64,000 bases of DNA, taken from the NCBI GenBank assembly GCA_013399305.1, contig VXAI01000087.1, positions 1,099,790 through 1,163,789 on the forward strand. Direction: 5' to 3'. Below, piece after piece: positions 34,257-49,200 of the stretch; position 1 is the first letter of the stretch, and every line of letters begins with the position of its first letter. This stretch comes from Rostratula benghalensis. Lineage: Eukaryota > Chordata > Aves > Charadriiformes > Rostratulidae. The position numbers and the translations under genes are program-made. The notes beneath the pieces were generated by a model. The model ran no database searches. It saw only the letters and a list, made by a program, of their open reading frames with translations, and was not told where the DNA came from.

Positions 34257-37200
34257 CTGTAAAAGGAGAATTGACAGGATTACCAAACCACATGCACCTT
34301 TTACAGGCCTTTGGTATTATTTCTCTGATTTTTCAAACGCTTACAATTCCTCCTTTGTTAAATTAAAAGCTAACAGAGTTTTAAGGTTAAAAGCTGTAGG
34401 CTTTCAAGGGAAAATCAAATCAAAAGCTGAACACAAAGCAGTTAAATGCTTTTTCCCTTTCAGATGAAAGTGCTCTGATAAATAAATTAAGGCTAGAAGA
34501 GACTTAAGCTTTAACTTCCACAATACCAAGTTCTAGAAATAAATCCCGTCCTTCCTTAGTATTTCATGATTTGAGTTTACTGTTATCACTCTAGTTTTAT
34601 TTATACATTGGATGCCTTTCTGGTGCACTGTCATCTGTGAGCTCTTTAGGGCTAAGAGTCCAACCTGCATTTGTGCAGGGATCTAATACAGCAAGATTCT
34701 TCAGCAAATTCTTTTATACTATTTCAACAAAGAGTACAAAGACAAAAATCAGATTAAGCTCCAGCTGTGCTGCTTGCAAAGTTAAGTTTTTAGTTGCTCA
34801 GTGTAGCAGCTCAGGAAATTAATAAAGCTTACAAAAAACCCATTTCATTGCCCAGCATTTTTGCTTGACATTGTAGCTAGGTTTCATCAGAGCCTTGTTA
34901 ACAGTTTGTCAGCATGAAAAATGTTAAATTTTTCAACAATAAACATAGCAGATGAATTTTATATGGAAAAATAAAGATGTAGGAAGCCAACATGAACTAC
35001 AAAATTAAAGAGTCTTCACCTAATAAAAAGCAAGGCTCAAGTTTGCTCACTTACTGCACTACAGACTCTCCCTGAAAAGCTCACAGATATTTCAGATTCC
35101 AACCAAGGAAACTAAGTTTTCTTTCACAGCTTCCACAGTACCCAGCTTTCCCAATTCGGGCACTAAATAACCCTTATATACTCCTTTCTGTCTAATGTTT
35201 AATCTCATACTGGCTCCAGCTGCCACATCAAACAGAGACTGCTGTCAGAAATGGATGAAATTGAATCAAGATTGAGAAGAACAAAGCATGTCTCAAACTC
35301 TGAATGTGACAGCCCAACGGCTACTTCTCTGGTGGCCACAATCTACAAACGTTACATCTGAGGACTGGAGCTCTTCCTTAGACTTTCTGTGGCACAGAAG
35401 ATGATTTTTTTTTATTTATTTTTTTTTTTACATACAGAATTAGTTGAGCATCACAGTAGAGAGAAATCTCAGATCTTTTCTAATGAAAAACTGAAATGGG
35501 GCTAAATATCTTTGACTTCTCAAAAGCTGTAAAGCACTACAAAGACAAGAAAAAGAGTTTATGTTTCTCATTCACTGCCCTTGAATGCTTCTCCCTTGTT
35601 CCCTTACTTACCCGGGAATTAGGATTGTCCAACACTACGAAAATAACAAAGATGTTGGCATTCTGAGCTGCTTGCACTGCTGCTGTCACTCGCTCCTTGC
35701 CTTCCAAGAACAGGCCTCTTCCATCAGATACAATCAAAAGGAGCTGCGCGGTTTCTGAGCACAAAGAACATTTTAAATTCCAGTAAATTAGAGCAATCCA
35801 CGTAAAAGACAGACTGTTTTGTTGTTAGTCCTGCAGGTACACTAGGAAAACCCTCAGAGAATTCCTACAGAAATTAAGTCTTTCTCAAATAGAATTCTGT
35901 GGCTTAACATTAAACTGCAGTTACGAGTGGGTCAGGAAAGAGTTCTTCTCACTGTGTGAGACCACTGAGAATGAACTGAGGGGAAAAAAGAAAGGCATGG
36001 GAAATGCCTGATGAACCGAGTCGTGGTCTTTCATGTCTGTTAGGAGTTCAATATTGGCTGAACTCTAAGCCAATGGATCACTCCCTCAGCAGAGCAGCAG
36101 CTGCTGCAGTGTAACAGAGCCCAAATCAGTTCCTCCAGAAGCAGGTACCTGTGGGTGCATCTGTATCAGCGTTCATCACCTTGGACTATGACTGTACTTT
36201 TGAAACATGGCTCCCTGTTGTCTCCGCTTCAGCTGGCTTGGCTTCCATCAGAGAACATCTGTGGATTATTTCTGGAGGAAACTAAACCAGAAGCCAAGCT
36301 CCAGAGGCACAGTGAGGGCTGTCCAACCCCTTACAGGGCATTCAGCCCTTGGCACCAGAGGAGCACATCTGAAGTACACCTCCTGAGACATACCCAAGAC
36401 AGATGCTGGGGTCCCTGGCACCTTTTCTGGAGACACATTACTCGAACCGTGTTACTCACAGAGTCAAGAGATACATCCCTCTAAAGGGACATTTTGACTA
36501 AGTTATGGAATCACAGAATGGTCCGAGTTGGAAGGCACCTTCAAGATCATCCAGTTCCAACCCCCTGCCATGAGCAGGGACACCTCCCACCAGACCAGGT
36601 TGCTCAAAGCCCCATCCAGCCTGGCTTTGAACCCCTCCAGGGATGGGGCAGCCACAGCTTCTCTGGGCAACCTGTTCCAGTGCCTCAGCACCCTCACAGC
36701 AAAGAATATCTTTTTGATATCTAATCTAAATCTCCCTTCTTTTGATTTAAAACCATTACCCCCATTACCTCCTATCACTCCCCTCCCTGACAAAGAGTCC
36801 CTCCCCAGCTCTCTTGTAGCCTCCCTTCAGGAAGGCTGCTGTAAGGTCTCCCTGGAGGCTGAACAACCCCAGTATCTATTACTTTTAATTACAAGGGAAA
36901 TAACAGCAATTAGTCAGGAATGCAAGTGCCTCCCTTATCCCCGCCCCCTGCAGCATAATGGCCAGGGGGGATGCAAAATGCTTCTGCCTTTTCTGCAGCC
37001 TGGCCCCAAAACATGACAGGGCTTGGTCTTTTGGCAAAACAGGTGACACATCCTGCTGCCTTTTCTCTTGTGGAGCCGACTGCCTGCTCCCTGATTGCTG
37101 CTGCATCCCAGCCTGGTTTAACAGGACTGGATGCTGCTCCCCCTCAGAATATTCCAACAGCTCAGCCACCCTGTGGCTAAACAGCTGTGGATTATAAATC

Positions 37201-40200
37201 CCAGATTGTCCAGTTTTTGGAGTACTTTAAGAACCAGAACTTTTTTTAAAATATAGGTGCCACCACTAGCACAAAGCGTCCTTTTAGGCCAACTACAGGT
37301 CTGCTGTGAGGTAAACAAGGTTTTCCAGCTTTTCTGGAAAATGTAAGCAGCTGATGACCCAAACTGACACCACACAGAGACAGGCAGACAAGGAGGCAAA
37401 CGCTTATTCCCCTCTGGGCTTCTGGGTACCCACAGGAATCAGGTGCTGAGACAAGAGCACAGAAGCACACAGGAGTCATGGTCACCAGGAAGCTGGAGAG
37501 TGCTCTGAAGCTGGCAGTCCAGGACTTAAACATGATCTGGAAACATGGGATGTAAAAGGAGCAGGTGAGGCCTTAAAACAGAAGCCTTAAAACAAAATTT
37601 CAGTGGGTTATTGACAAATATAAAGTAGGCATCTTCTGGGTTCGGAGCTAAATTCCAAGCAAACATTCCTTTTGACAGAGCAAAAGCCAAAGCCCTAATC
37701 ACAGCTGATGTCTCAGTGCTCAGAGTCTTTCTGGAAGGACTGTAATGAAGATTCTGCTGCCACGGCAACAAGCACAGGAACAAAAAAAAAAAAAGAATAA
37801 TAGATCAACTCACCCGGATTAATATTTTGAGACAACTGTTGTGCTGCAGCAAACATATTGGCTGACGATTCTAGAAACTGCAGAGGAAACAAATAAGAAC
37901 ATTAAATTATCTCATCGTAAAACAATAAAGTTAAAATTGGCAACATTTTTAAAGAACACATTTCTGTATTTTATATGCCCAGACACTTTAGTCTGACCAC
38001 CTACAGTTCTTAGCATTTTCCAGCGTTAACTCCCTCTTCAAATTTACTAAGTATTTTTGAACTACAGGATCTTCAGAAAAGCCTTCAAGTTAGATTTAAT
38101 TTTTTTCCAGTGCTAACAAAGCCATCCAAACCTCAGTTAACTCTTCCTGTGAGTAACGTCATCATTAAAAATATACATCCTGTTGCTAGGTTGAACTTCT
38201 TTGGCTTCAACTTGCAACACAAGTATCTAGTTACATATTCCCCATTAAAATTAAGGACAGGGGCTGTCAGGTCCTCCCAATTTTGGCATTTATAAGAATG
38301 CCATGGAGCTATTTACTCCCGTGTGAAAAGATAAGACAACAAAAACCTTTCTAAAAGCAGAAAGCTTTGCCAGCTGTCAAGGAATTCTAACCACAGGAAC
38401 TTATTTGCTTCAGGCATCAGTCAAGTCTGACAAACATACAACTCTCTTCCTCCTCCTACTGCACTGGAAGCCATGGCATGAAAACCTCCTGCACTCCAGC
38501 AAACTTCCATGCTATTTGGTGTTGGGTTATCCAGTAGCTCGTACCCAAAACATCGTTTAAGACCCAATAAAGAAAAAGGTGGATGCTTAGAAATGGCATC
38601 CATCGGAAATAAAAGCAAGAAAACACTCTCGCTGTTACCGAATTGTGACCACCCTATCTCTTTGGTGTCCAACCAGCTACCGCCCTCTCAAAGGCAAACA
38701 ACCAGAAAACGGTAGGAAGTGATTATGAAAGCAGGAAGCTGCTGGCGTGTTGTCTAGAGAAGATTTGCCAGCCTCTTGCCCCGGAGGCATTCTGCTGCAC
38801 CTGGGCTATTTTTGTTTTCTTCTGCTGAAATTTGCAGAGGCGCAATATCCGTGTCCCTGACTGGTCACTGAACTGTTCGTGGAACGGGTGCAGCAGCTGC
38901 ACGGTCTCTCCAAAACTGTAGAAAAGAAGACAAAAGTACAGTGTGAAACTGGTGTACTTACATTCTGCTCTGCAGTCTTGAAGAGGAGACAAGATTTCAT
39001 ATCGACTCACCTACACACAGCGATCTGTCCCACTTCTAGAAGAGTCAGTGCATTTCCAATAACTGCCAGGGATTCATACGCAAGCTATCGAAGAAAAAAA
39101 AGTTATGTCAAAAATAGGATATCCCAAGTTTTACTCACAGCAAAGTAATGAAATATGAGTAAGGTTACTGAAATAATTTTTGATCATCCAGTAAAATAAA
39201 TGAAGAGACTTCCTATCTTTTTTCCTGTTACAGTTACACAGGATGGTCATCGCAGTAAAGATACGCTAGTTCTACTTGAGGGCTTCAGCTGATTGATGTA
39301 GAGATTCCACTTTAGGCTCAGGCTAATGAAATAAACACTGAAGTAACTTCTTAGAAGGAAAACACCCATTTTTAATAAATAGAATCTCTACAAGTGAGTT
39401 ATTATGAACCAATACTCAATCTTGCAATGAATTGCATAGCCAAGCAAATTTTGGGCTTTTATAGGCTACAAAAAGCCATTTTCTGGTGGATATGTACACC
39501 TCTAACACATTTAACATCTCCTTTCAGCTGACTTTCACTCATCTGTTAGTAACATCTCTCTTAGACACGAAGAGAGAAGAATTCAAGTGCATGGACCAGA
39601 AAAACAGTAATTGCTCCAGAATCACCAGACTCAAGACTTTCCAACGGCCACCAGTTCTGCCTGGGAACAAATCACCAACTGACACAGTCGTCATCAAGAG
39701 GGAGTTTCTTCAGACTCCTCCCAAGGTTTTTCATTTTACCTGTTTGGAGTGATTGTCTATCATACTAGAGGAATCATCGATGGCCAAGCAGATCTGGTAC
39801 TGCCGTTTACTGGGCTTGGTCCTTCGCAACCAGATCTTGTCTTTGCGGAACTGACTGGCAATATAGGGAATCACTTTGCGCATGTTCAGCCTCTTCCCCG
39901 TTCTGTAGTCTCCTCTGAAAGTTCAGAAAAAAAGACATAGTGACAGGGGTTATCAGCTAATATCTCATTCTGGAAATCCTGGCCTATGCAGCAAAATAAC
40001 AAAGGTTTGTAAAATCTAATAAAACCAAAATTAGTAGCTCTGATATTCATATTTAGGTATAGATTTAAAAATGCTCAGATTTTTAATGTAATGTGGATAT
40101 TCAGTGTTTTTATAAGAGGTTCTTACATCTAGGTGCCTAAAATGGAAAGATGACCTTGAATTTAGACTCTTCCAGTTTGCAACAAGTCTAGATCTCTTAA

Positions 40201-43200
40201 AGAAAATAAAAATCACTTCATGTTAAAAACAACACAGAACATTTTGACATCGAACATGATCTTGGACTCAACAGCACGCCGTGGGTTTAACGTGATCACC
40301 TGTTGCACAGAAGAAAAAACAGGCAACATGGGTACCTACATCACCTTTGCTTTTCATAAAATAGCCCAGTGTTCCCATACAAAAGTGCAATGAATGCATC
40401 TGCAAACACAAATCATGGCTAGGACGCAAGAACAGCACTGAGCTGCAGACGCAGAGAGGTTTAAGCCCTCCAAAACCAGGAGTTTAAAGAAACCAGAAGC
40501 CTCAGAAAGACTCAACTTACTTCAGTTTGGCTGCCTGAGTGGGTTCCAGGATGAGCCGTAGCTGTTCACAAAGCTGCTGAGACAGGGGAGCTGTCAGCAC
40601 TAAGTACCTCTGCCACAGCTGGGCTGCTTCCTTCTCCTAAAACATCACACACCACAGAAAGAATTAGGAAAAAAACCAACAAGTTGGGAAGCACGGCCTC
40701 TAAAGACAAACCAAACCTCAGTGTACCAAGGGGGAGGCAGCAGGTGATGTCAGCTGGAGCCATGAGGGTGCTTTTGTGAGCACTCTGTAACGGTGACAAT
40801 TTGCACAATTTGCATTTAACACTAAATGTTCTTGCTGCTCCAACACTGCCGTGTGCAAGGACCGTTCCACACACAAAGCAACTTGGGCTCCGCTGCCGAT
40901 ACAGGAAAATCTTTTAATGGCCACCTTCTGATGGCTCGTTGCCCCTCATCCTGTCACTTGGAACCACTGAGAAGAATCTGGCNNNNNNNNNNNNNNNNNN
41001 NNNNNNNNNNNNNNNNNNNNNNNNNNNNNNNNNNNNNNNNNNNNNNNNNNNNNNNNNNNNNNNNNNNNNNNNNNNNNNNNNNNNNNNNNNNNNNNNNNNN
41101 NNNNNNNNNNNNNNNNNNNNNNNNNNNNNNNNNNNNNNNNNNNNNNNNNNNNNNNNNNNNNNNNNNNNNNNNNNNNNNNNNNNNNNNNNNNNNNNNNNNN
41201 NNNNNNNNNNNNNNNNNNNNNNNNNNNNNNNNNNNNNNNNNNNNNNNNNNNNNNNNNNNNNNNNNNNNNNNNNNNNNNNNNNNNNNNNNNNNNNNNNNNN
41301 NNNNNNNNNNNNNNNNNNNNNNNNNNNNNNNNNNNNNNNNNNNNNNNNNNNNNNNNNNNNNNNNNNNNNNNNNNNNNNNNNNNNNNNNNNNNNNNNNNNN
41401 NNCTCTTCCCTGTGCAGCCCAGGAATCCATTGGCCCTCTTGGCCACAAGGGCACATTGCTGGCTCATGGACAGTTCACCATCTACCAGGACCCCCATTCT
41501 CCTCAGAAGTGCTTTCCAGCAGGTCTGCTCCTAACTTATATCGGTGCCTGGAATTCTTCCTCCCCAGGTGCAGTACCCTACACTTCCTCTTGTTGAACAT
41601 CATTAAGTTCTTCTCTGCCCAGCTCTCCAGCCTGTGCAGGTCACGCTGGATGGCAGCACAGCCTTCTGGAGTGTCAGCCAGCCCTCCCAGTTTGGTATCA
41701 GTGAACTGAGGATACACTCGGTCCCCTCGTCCAGGTCATTGATGAATACGTTGTACAAGATTGGACCAAGTATTGACCCTTGGGGGACACCACTAGTTAC
41801 AGGCCTCCAACTTGACCCTGCTCCGTTAATTACACCCCTCTGAATCCTGTCACACAGGCAGTTCCCAATCCACCTCACTGCCTCTTATGGTTTACAATTC
41901 ACGACTAGGACAGTCAGAGCAGGTGTTGTATTCTGGTTGTGCTGTTGGTGAGCTCCAACTCCATTATTGCAACTGAAGAAAGCAGCTTCTGTCCCTCATC
42001 ATTTCCTGGAAGTGGTGGCCAGCACTGAACTGCGGGTGACAACTCAAAATAGAAGGAGCTTGGCAGGACTGAGAAAAAAAATGTTTCTAACTGTGAAAGT
42101 TTTAGAAGTCATTACGAGCAGAGTAACTTTCTGTGAATGGGATGCATCGTGTTCGGAACAAAACTGGAAACATCATCCTGCTTTAAGAATAATGGGGGGT
42201 TTTTTGAGACCAAGTTAAATGTAACAGAAACAACAGCGAAATCGTGCTATTTTGAATATTTACGTTCCAGCTTGCTTGGCTCTCTCAATGCTTCAGCAGT
42301 AAAACAAGATGAAATAATGCAGTGAAGGATTTTTGTGACAGTTTTATACTAAATGAAAGTCACAAACCTCATCTGGAGTTCCAGACTGCTGTGTCTGCCA
42401 AGCTTCCAGTTGCCTTTCCAGTTCCTTTCTCAGCTCTTCGGGATCCCTAGCGATGCGCTAGAAGCGTAGGTATGAGATTGATGAGACAGAAAAACAAGTT
42501 CACACGTCTGGTCACCCCCAAACTAGAGCAAACTTTAGAAAAGTAAAAACACATTGGTTTTTTTTTTTTACTTTTTAGACACAAAAATACCTAAAAAGAA
42601 ACTTAAATGAAGAGTTTAAATCTCCATTTTTTTCATAGCTGCCATGTACAGGAAGGATAAATAGCTCCCCACAAACGCCTGCATCTGTGACACAATCAGC
42701 ACAGAAATAGAGCTCGGAGCACCTGTGACACAGACACCAAAAATAATCAAATACAGAACTTCAGGGTAACGCAATGAAATGATCTTGACAAACACCAGAT
42801 TCAATGACAGCACAATGGAGATCAAACTATTGAATCCCACCCATCTAGTACCTTCCCAAATATAATATCCTTCATTTAGTTTTAAGGCTTTTAAAAAATT
42901 TCATTCAAAACACTTCAAGAACTGAATGACATCTTGCTCTTTACCTGGCAGCAAATGCTATGTGATAAAGCATTCTGTTAAAGAAGACCCAAGCTCCATT
43001 ACACTTCTGTTACTTTTATTGTGCTTCTCTTGGCACAAAAACTTGAAAAGCCATAGTTTAGGCAAACAGCAGTATGTGGTCTGCATAACCTGCATGTTTA
43101 TGGATTGAGGAAAATAAACCCATCAATGCAAATTAAATGGTACCAGTAACTTCTCATTCCTCAAGCAGCAGCCCCTCTGGTCACCTGCTGCAGGTTTAAG

Positions 43201-46200
43201 GGAGGAGGAACGCACATGGAGGGGATTCTTCCCTCTTTCTTTTGCTGAAAGGTGAGAACGTGCACTTGTCCCCAGCGTCCTTCTCCTTTTGATCTGGTGC
43301 TGCAAGAGCTCCCCCTCCTGTTTCAGGTATTGCACCTCAACTGGAACAAAAAACCCACAGCAACAAAAAAACCTATTCTGACAACAGGAGAGAGCTCTTG
43401 CACTGAGCAGCCTTTTTCCAAAAAGCTGCAACATTTGGCATTAAGGTGGAAATACTGGTTACACCTGCCCCCACAGTACTTCCCCTGCTCTGCACAGTAA
43501 AATACTGCCCTCAAAGTACATATTCAGGACACAATATTGGAAGTAGGAAAGGTCAATACTTCTAAAAAACCAGACACTGAAAATATTACTTTATCAACTG
43601 GTTATCCACCATCAGCTGCTTTTATGCCACAGCTCTTTATGATAAACCAAACCCGTTTGCACTGGGAAACTATGAACATTACACGAAGCTCTAGGATTTT
43701 CTCACCAATGATAATATGTTTTGAATTTAGACATTTGTAAAAATGCTCACAACGGTTCTAAAATACTCGCACTCAGCTCTTGTGAGGAAGTAATGGGTTG
43801 TAAAGAATTAACTGAGGTGAATTCTTTGTCCCCAGTGATGTTTCAGAGTCACTGATGCCTCTCGTTACTCTGAACCCTTTTTTAATCTTCAGGCCACACA
43901 GCATTGCCCATCGTTTTCCACTCTCCTCAAGCCTTTGATCAGCAGATTCATCTGAGAACAACACTACTTGACAGTCAGAAAAACAAAAGGTGGTGTTGGG
44001 GTTTTTTTTTTTTTTTTTTTTTAAAGAGTGAGGATGGGACCTTCCCAGGTAAGGATGGGGAGGACTTGTCATTTTAAAGTCATCATTCAGCTGCGTGTGC
44101 ACAACAGCTGGTTGTGTGTTACTTTTCATTCTGCTATTCAAGACCAGCAAGGTACCGAGTTGTCTGAATGAAAGTAATTCTAAACTTTTGTATTCAGAGA
44201 GTTTCATCAACACACGTCAAATAACAGCTACTGCAGCTGCAAGAAGGTGCCCTGGGTACCATACCTGGGGAGTGTCCACCAGGAACTGATGGGCCGTATG
44301 TACGGTGGAGTCCTTGCTTCTCTCTGCCTTCTCTTCAGTCAGCGTTGGGGGCTCTGGTGTCCTAGGGTCGTTGACATCCTCCGAGTCAAAAGTCTGCATC
44401 TCCGGCTCGGCTTCACCCGGTCCTACGACCACAAAACCAGTGACTGACTTTGTGGATCACACAGAATCACAGACTATCAGGGGTTGGAAGGGACCTTGAA
44501 AGATCATCCAGTCCAATCCCCCTGCCGGAGCAGGAACACCTACATCAGGTCACAAGAATTAATATTGTCTCTCAACTATTTCACAGTGGTTTACATGCTC
44601 TGTAGTGTGATCCAGACTTTTTTCTTTTTAATAAGAGAAAAGCACAAATTATAAGACAATCAGTTCTAGAATAGGATGAATACAAGACCTTGCAACTCAC
44701 TGGAAGACAGAAACATGCATTTCCTTAGGCAAACTGTAACCTTCTCGTCAAATTAACAAAATATTAGCGAATGGATCTTTAACCTCTGAAAATTCCATTG
44801 GGGAAGTACATTTTTGGAGCTTCGTACCCTCCCTGACAGAGTGCCAGGAAGTACAAAGCAATTTGAGAACATTCAGAAAATCATCACTAAAAAACCGTAA
44901 TGGCAATCCTTTCTTATCCCTTGTTAACTCTCTAGTTTTTGTTACGGAACTGTTTCTGATAAATCAGAAATCAACTTACAAGTGAAGGAGAGGACTAAAA
45001 GATTTTCTTTCAGTAATGTTTCAACTATACTATGCTGTTTAACAACTCATTTTTTAGGAATTATTTCCAGGGAAAAAACCCAAAAGAACGATGTATGACA
45101 TCACAGGAGTTGTTTCAAAGATCCTGGTTTTTCAGAACATACTGTTCAGACTGATTACCTGCCTGTAGCATAAAACTAATGAGTCTGGCAAGGGATTGAA
45201 GAGATCAGACCTGAAGGGAGCAGGAGGCAAGAAGGTGAGTTCAGGCTGATAAAACTCGTCTCCCCTCTCCAGCCAGTTTTGTGTTGCTGGCTAAGAAAAC
45301 TATTCAAAATTCCAAACTGCAGCATCATTTCCTTAGATTCATCACAATTGAATACTCGTGTTGCAGTTGGTAAGAGATATTTATTTGTATCTTGCTGGTT
45401 TTGCTTTTGGGCTGACAGCTCAGCCCTGTCTTCTCCTCTGCTGACCACCCAACAGCCCTTCTCTGTTAGGCAGCTCGGTCTTGGCCCGTTTCCTTCCCAG
45501 TTAAGGAAGAAAGCAATGAGGCAGTGACACTTCAGTGCTACCTCACTGCCTGTTGTTCAAGAGCAGCTCCTCAATTTCTCCACATTTTGGCAGAAGGTGC
45601 ACACAAGAAAAGCTGAGTGATGTGGTGCTGACATTGGAGTGCACCGTAACGCGAATTGGCACCGTGTCTAACCAGCAGGAAAGTATTTACGTTTTACTTC
45701 TTCAAAGAAGTGGATAAAGATTAGCGACCACGACTTGAAAGACCGCAGCAAACCCCTCTGTCCCTCCAACCAATTCGACTAATGCTGGTTTCTGGGCAGG
45801 AGCATGAATCCTGCTGCAGAAAAGTCAACTAAGAGCAGAGGTTTTTGTGTCATAAAATGTAGACACACCCTTTCCTCCCAGATATAAATACCTACAAATC
45901 CATTTACAGATACACATCAGCATAGCTTTATAACGTGTTTTAAGTCAATGTACCAGGAGTTTTAGTGGCAGCAGACTTCTTTTTTTCTGGCTTCAGCTCC
46001 TCTGTGTCGACTGCTCTGAGATCCTCATCGTCCTGCGTTTCTGTTTCCATAGCAGCATCTTCGGAATCTCCCTCTTCCTTTTCTTCAAGAGGCATAATCG
46101 GTTTCTCTTGCTCCTTGCTAGCTACATCTGTAGAAAGGCAACAATACTTACTGAGGGGAAAGAGAAGGGAAGTAGAGAAGTTGTAAAAAAAAAAAAAAAA

Positions 46201-49200
46201 TCAAAACCAAAAAACCCTGATGCTGCATTCTGAGGCCACTGCAGACCAGTTTTAGTGAACTGCAGAAGAGATCTGAGCTATTGTCTCAAACACAAGTTTT
46301 ATCCTCCACTGTGCTGTGCCATGAGCTATTGCCCTGAAAACCTGATGGATAGAATAGTTACTTTAACGGAAAACAATTTATTTCATTTAATTTAGATTAG
46401 AGAAATATTTTTAAAGCAACATCAGTTTGTTTGATACAGAATAAAGGATCTGTTGCGCTATCCTAAATATTTTGCATGTGAGGTAGCACTTTGGGTGTCT
46501 AAGTAATTGAAGTAAGATTTGGAGAGAATAGATTTTAAATGCTTATCAAACTAAAATCCATTTTCCTGAGTCAATTCACTATTTTCAAAAATGTTACCAG
46601 TAGCTTGAACCCGATTGCCAAAGAGCAGCATTTGTTGTAAGTGAAATGGTGCTGCACCTTAAACCAAAGGAAGAACTGTTAAATGTAACTTTAAAAAAAA
46701 GCACGCTGGGAAAAATGACAGTAAATAGGGGCGTTTCGGGGTTTGTTTCTGCAACAACATCTCTTGACAGCCAGAAATACCACCGTACCGTACGTCTGTG
46801 CGTCATAATATTCGTTGCCCTGCTTAATGTGCTCAAACGCATCGGCCTCCTCCACGCTTGGCCTGGGCTGAGTTGTGTCCTGCTTTGCCTCAGCGCTGGC
46901 TTCTATGGTTCTCAGTCGCTTGTGGATGTGCTCGTTGTGCTCTCCCATCCAGCGCTCGTTGTCCGCCTGACCCGGTTTCCTCTTGAAACTCTGCAGGAGA
47001 ACAAAGGAGCCCTGTGAACTTCAAGTGAGGTGCAACCAAACGTCAGTCAGCACGAGAGTTCTAGCAAGGAGAAATGGGGTCCTGCCTATTTGCTGGTTAA
47101 TATTAAGACATGCAAATACAATAAAATAAAAATGAAGAGATGAACCTGGGTATTTTTTCTGCTTTGCTTCTGAGAAGCCATCCGGGCCATGCGTGTGGAT
47201 TCGTGGCCTTCTGCTTGGTTTGCACTTGAAGCTCCGCTCCCGTACTCCTGAGAGACCAAACAGAGTGCAACGGTAACTGGAAAGGGATTTCCCAGCTGCT
47301 GTGGAGAACTTTGAGAAGCTGAACTGTCACACGGTGCTACCTTCTGTTGTGAGTGGCAAACAGCTCACAACTGCAAGTATTATTCTGGTGGGGAGCGGGC
47401 AGGACAGTTCTGCAGCTCCATAATTAACCTAAACGAAGCTGTCTACAACCCTCTCCAATTTTTTTCAGTTAATTGATAATTGGTGTTTGAAAACTTGAAC
47501 ATTAGACACAGGTCTCAAAAAATACGGCAGCAATTCCTTGCTTGTGACTTGAAAACCCATTCACAGGTCCAGCATTTGTAACTGGGACACTTCCATGCAA
47601 TTCATACCTCTTTGGACTGGTCTCTTTCTGAAGCCTCTCCAGCCAGCTCAACCGCGCTGTCGCTCTGCAGGTTCTCCTGCCCCGTCTGCCCTTCTGTTTC
47701 ATGCTCCATTCTTTCCTCATGCTCAGGGTTCTGTTCATCCATCTCTGAAGTATCTTTACCCTCTTCTTCCTGAAATAACAGCAGTTTATTTTAACATTCC
47801 AATAAACATCAGGAAAGAGAAGGCTAAGGAGGTATCAGGAACACAAGCAACAGAAACACTCCAGTTTCACAGTAAGCTCATCGCTGTTACCTTGAGGAAG
47901 ATTCTCACTTAATGTTACACCTGCTGAATGTCTAATTTGTTTCAGAGCATCACAGAACACATCCATTCCTTAAATCTTGTATAAGGTAATTCAGAATAAA
48001 GCAAACAAAAAAGAAAACCATGCTTTTACTTATTACTCTCTACCTGAGGTTGAAGGCCTTGGTCAGCAGCAGGGACTCCCTTATCTTCAGCAGGTTCATT
48101 TTTTTCTTCATCCGGTGGTTGTGACTCTTCCTCCTCTTCTTCTGCTGCATCCTCAGCGTTCCCCGCATTTTCTTCTTGATCATCAGCATCTTTGTCCCCT
48201 TCACCTTCCTTCTCCTCTTTATCTTCAGAAATGCCTTCTTCAGCTGGTTCTGCATCTTGATCATCTCCTCCTGTCTTGCCAGTATCCTCATTTTGTTCTT
48301 CTGTCTTCTCTGCCTCATTTAAATCAACAGGTTTCTCATCGACTTCAAAACCATTTTCTTCATCTGGATTAGAAGAAAAGTCAGAAAGTTATACAAAACT
48401 CAGTGAAGTCCAAAGCCAGGGAATATTACAGATATTTGGAATAAAACTACCCAGCCTATAAAAAAAAAAATCTTCAGGAAAATACTGAGAATTCTATACA
48501 CAGAATCTATGAATTTCTGTAGCAGATAATTTCTTTAAGTCACAATTGGTTTGTAGCTAACACCACAGCAGGCTGAATTCCCATTAACTTCTTTCAACCT
48601 ATATGACTTTGAGGGTCAGTTGGCTTTGAGGACAAATGCTTGTAAGTATCATATAAAAAAACAGAAACCACCAAAGCAAGTGGCCAATGAAATCAGAAAC
48701 TTCTGGCATCATAAACTGGGGTGTATGGCTCGGGAAAGCCACCTCCACAGAGGGTGTGAAAGGGAGGAAAATTCTGCAATGTCCAGTCCTTATCTGGGCT
48801 GCATTTGGTCCCTTGGCATTTTGATAAACAGAAGTGGATTTGCAGCTTCTCATTAGATAGAATCCTACAACCCCTTCTCTTCTTTCTACAGAGAAAAAGA
48901 GCCCATTATCTGACTGTTCCTCCCTATTTACATTTGGCTTTTGTCTGAGAAGCTGGAAAGAGATTTTCAGCTGTACCTTCATCCTCTTCCTCCTCCTCCT
49001 CACTCTTCTCATCATGCTCCAGGTTCAAATTATCAGGAAGGTCCAAAGGTTCAACTTCAGGCTGCTTTTCTTGCTGGCCATGGTAAGGATCTACTTCGTT
49101 CTCATCGTATTCACGCTGTCAAGGAAAAGAATGAGGGGTAAAAACATAACAGGTAAGTAGTAAGTGGGAGGAAAGAAGAAATAAGAAGAAAAATAAGATA

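Larger units (their letters stand above)
34257..42367 (-). other. MDN1 introns of the 3' third
   Basis: Introns 34257-35611, 35755-37813, 37878-38800, 39085-39739, 39915-40520 and 40637-42367. They are AT-rich with no other gene seen. Identified content: CR1 at 36506-36872 and the CR1 with gap at 40925-41880. Small open frames here lack coding support. Confidence 0.7.

Noticed and set aside
40826..41709. Open frames of 166-256 codons crossing the N run
   Set aside because: More than half of each is unknown bases, and the rest is CR1 sequence.
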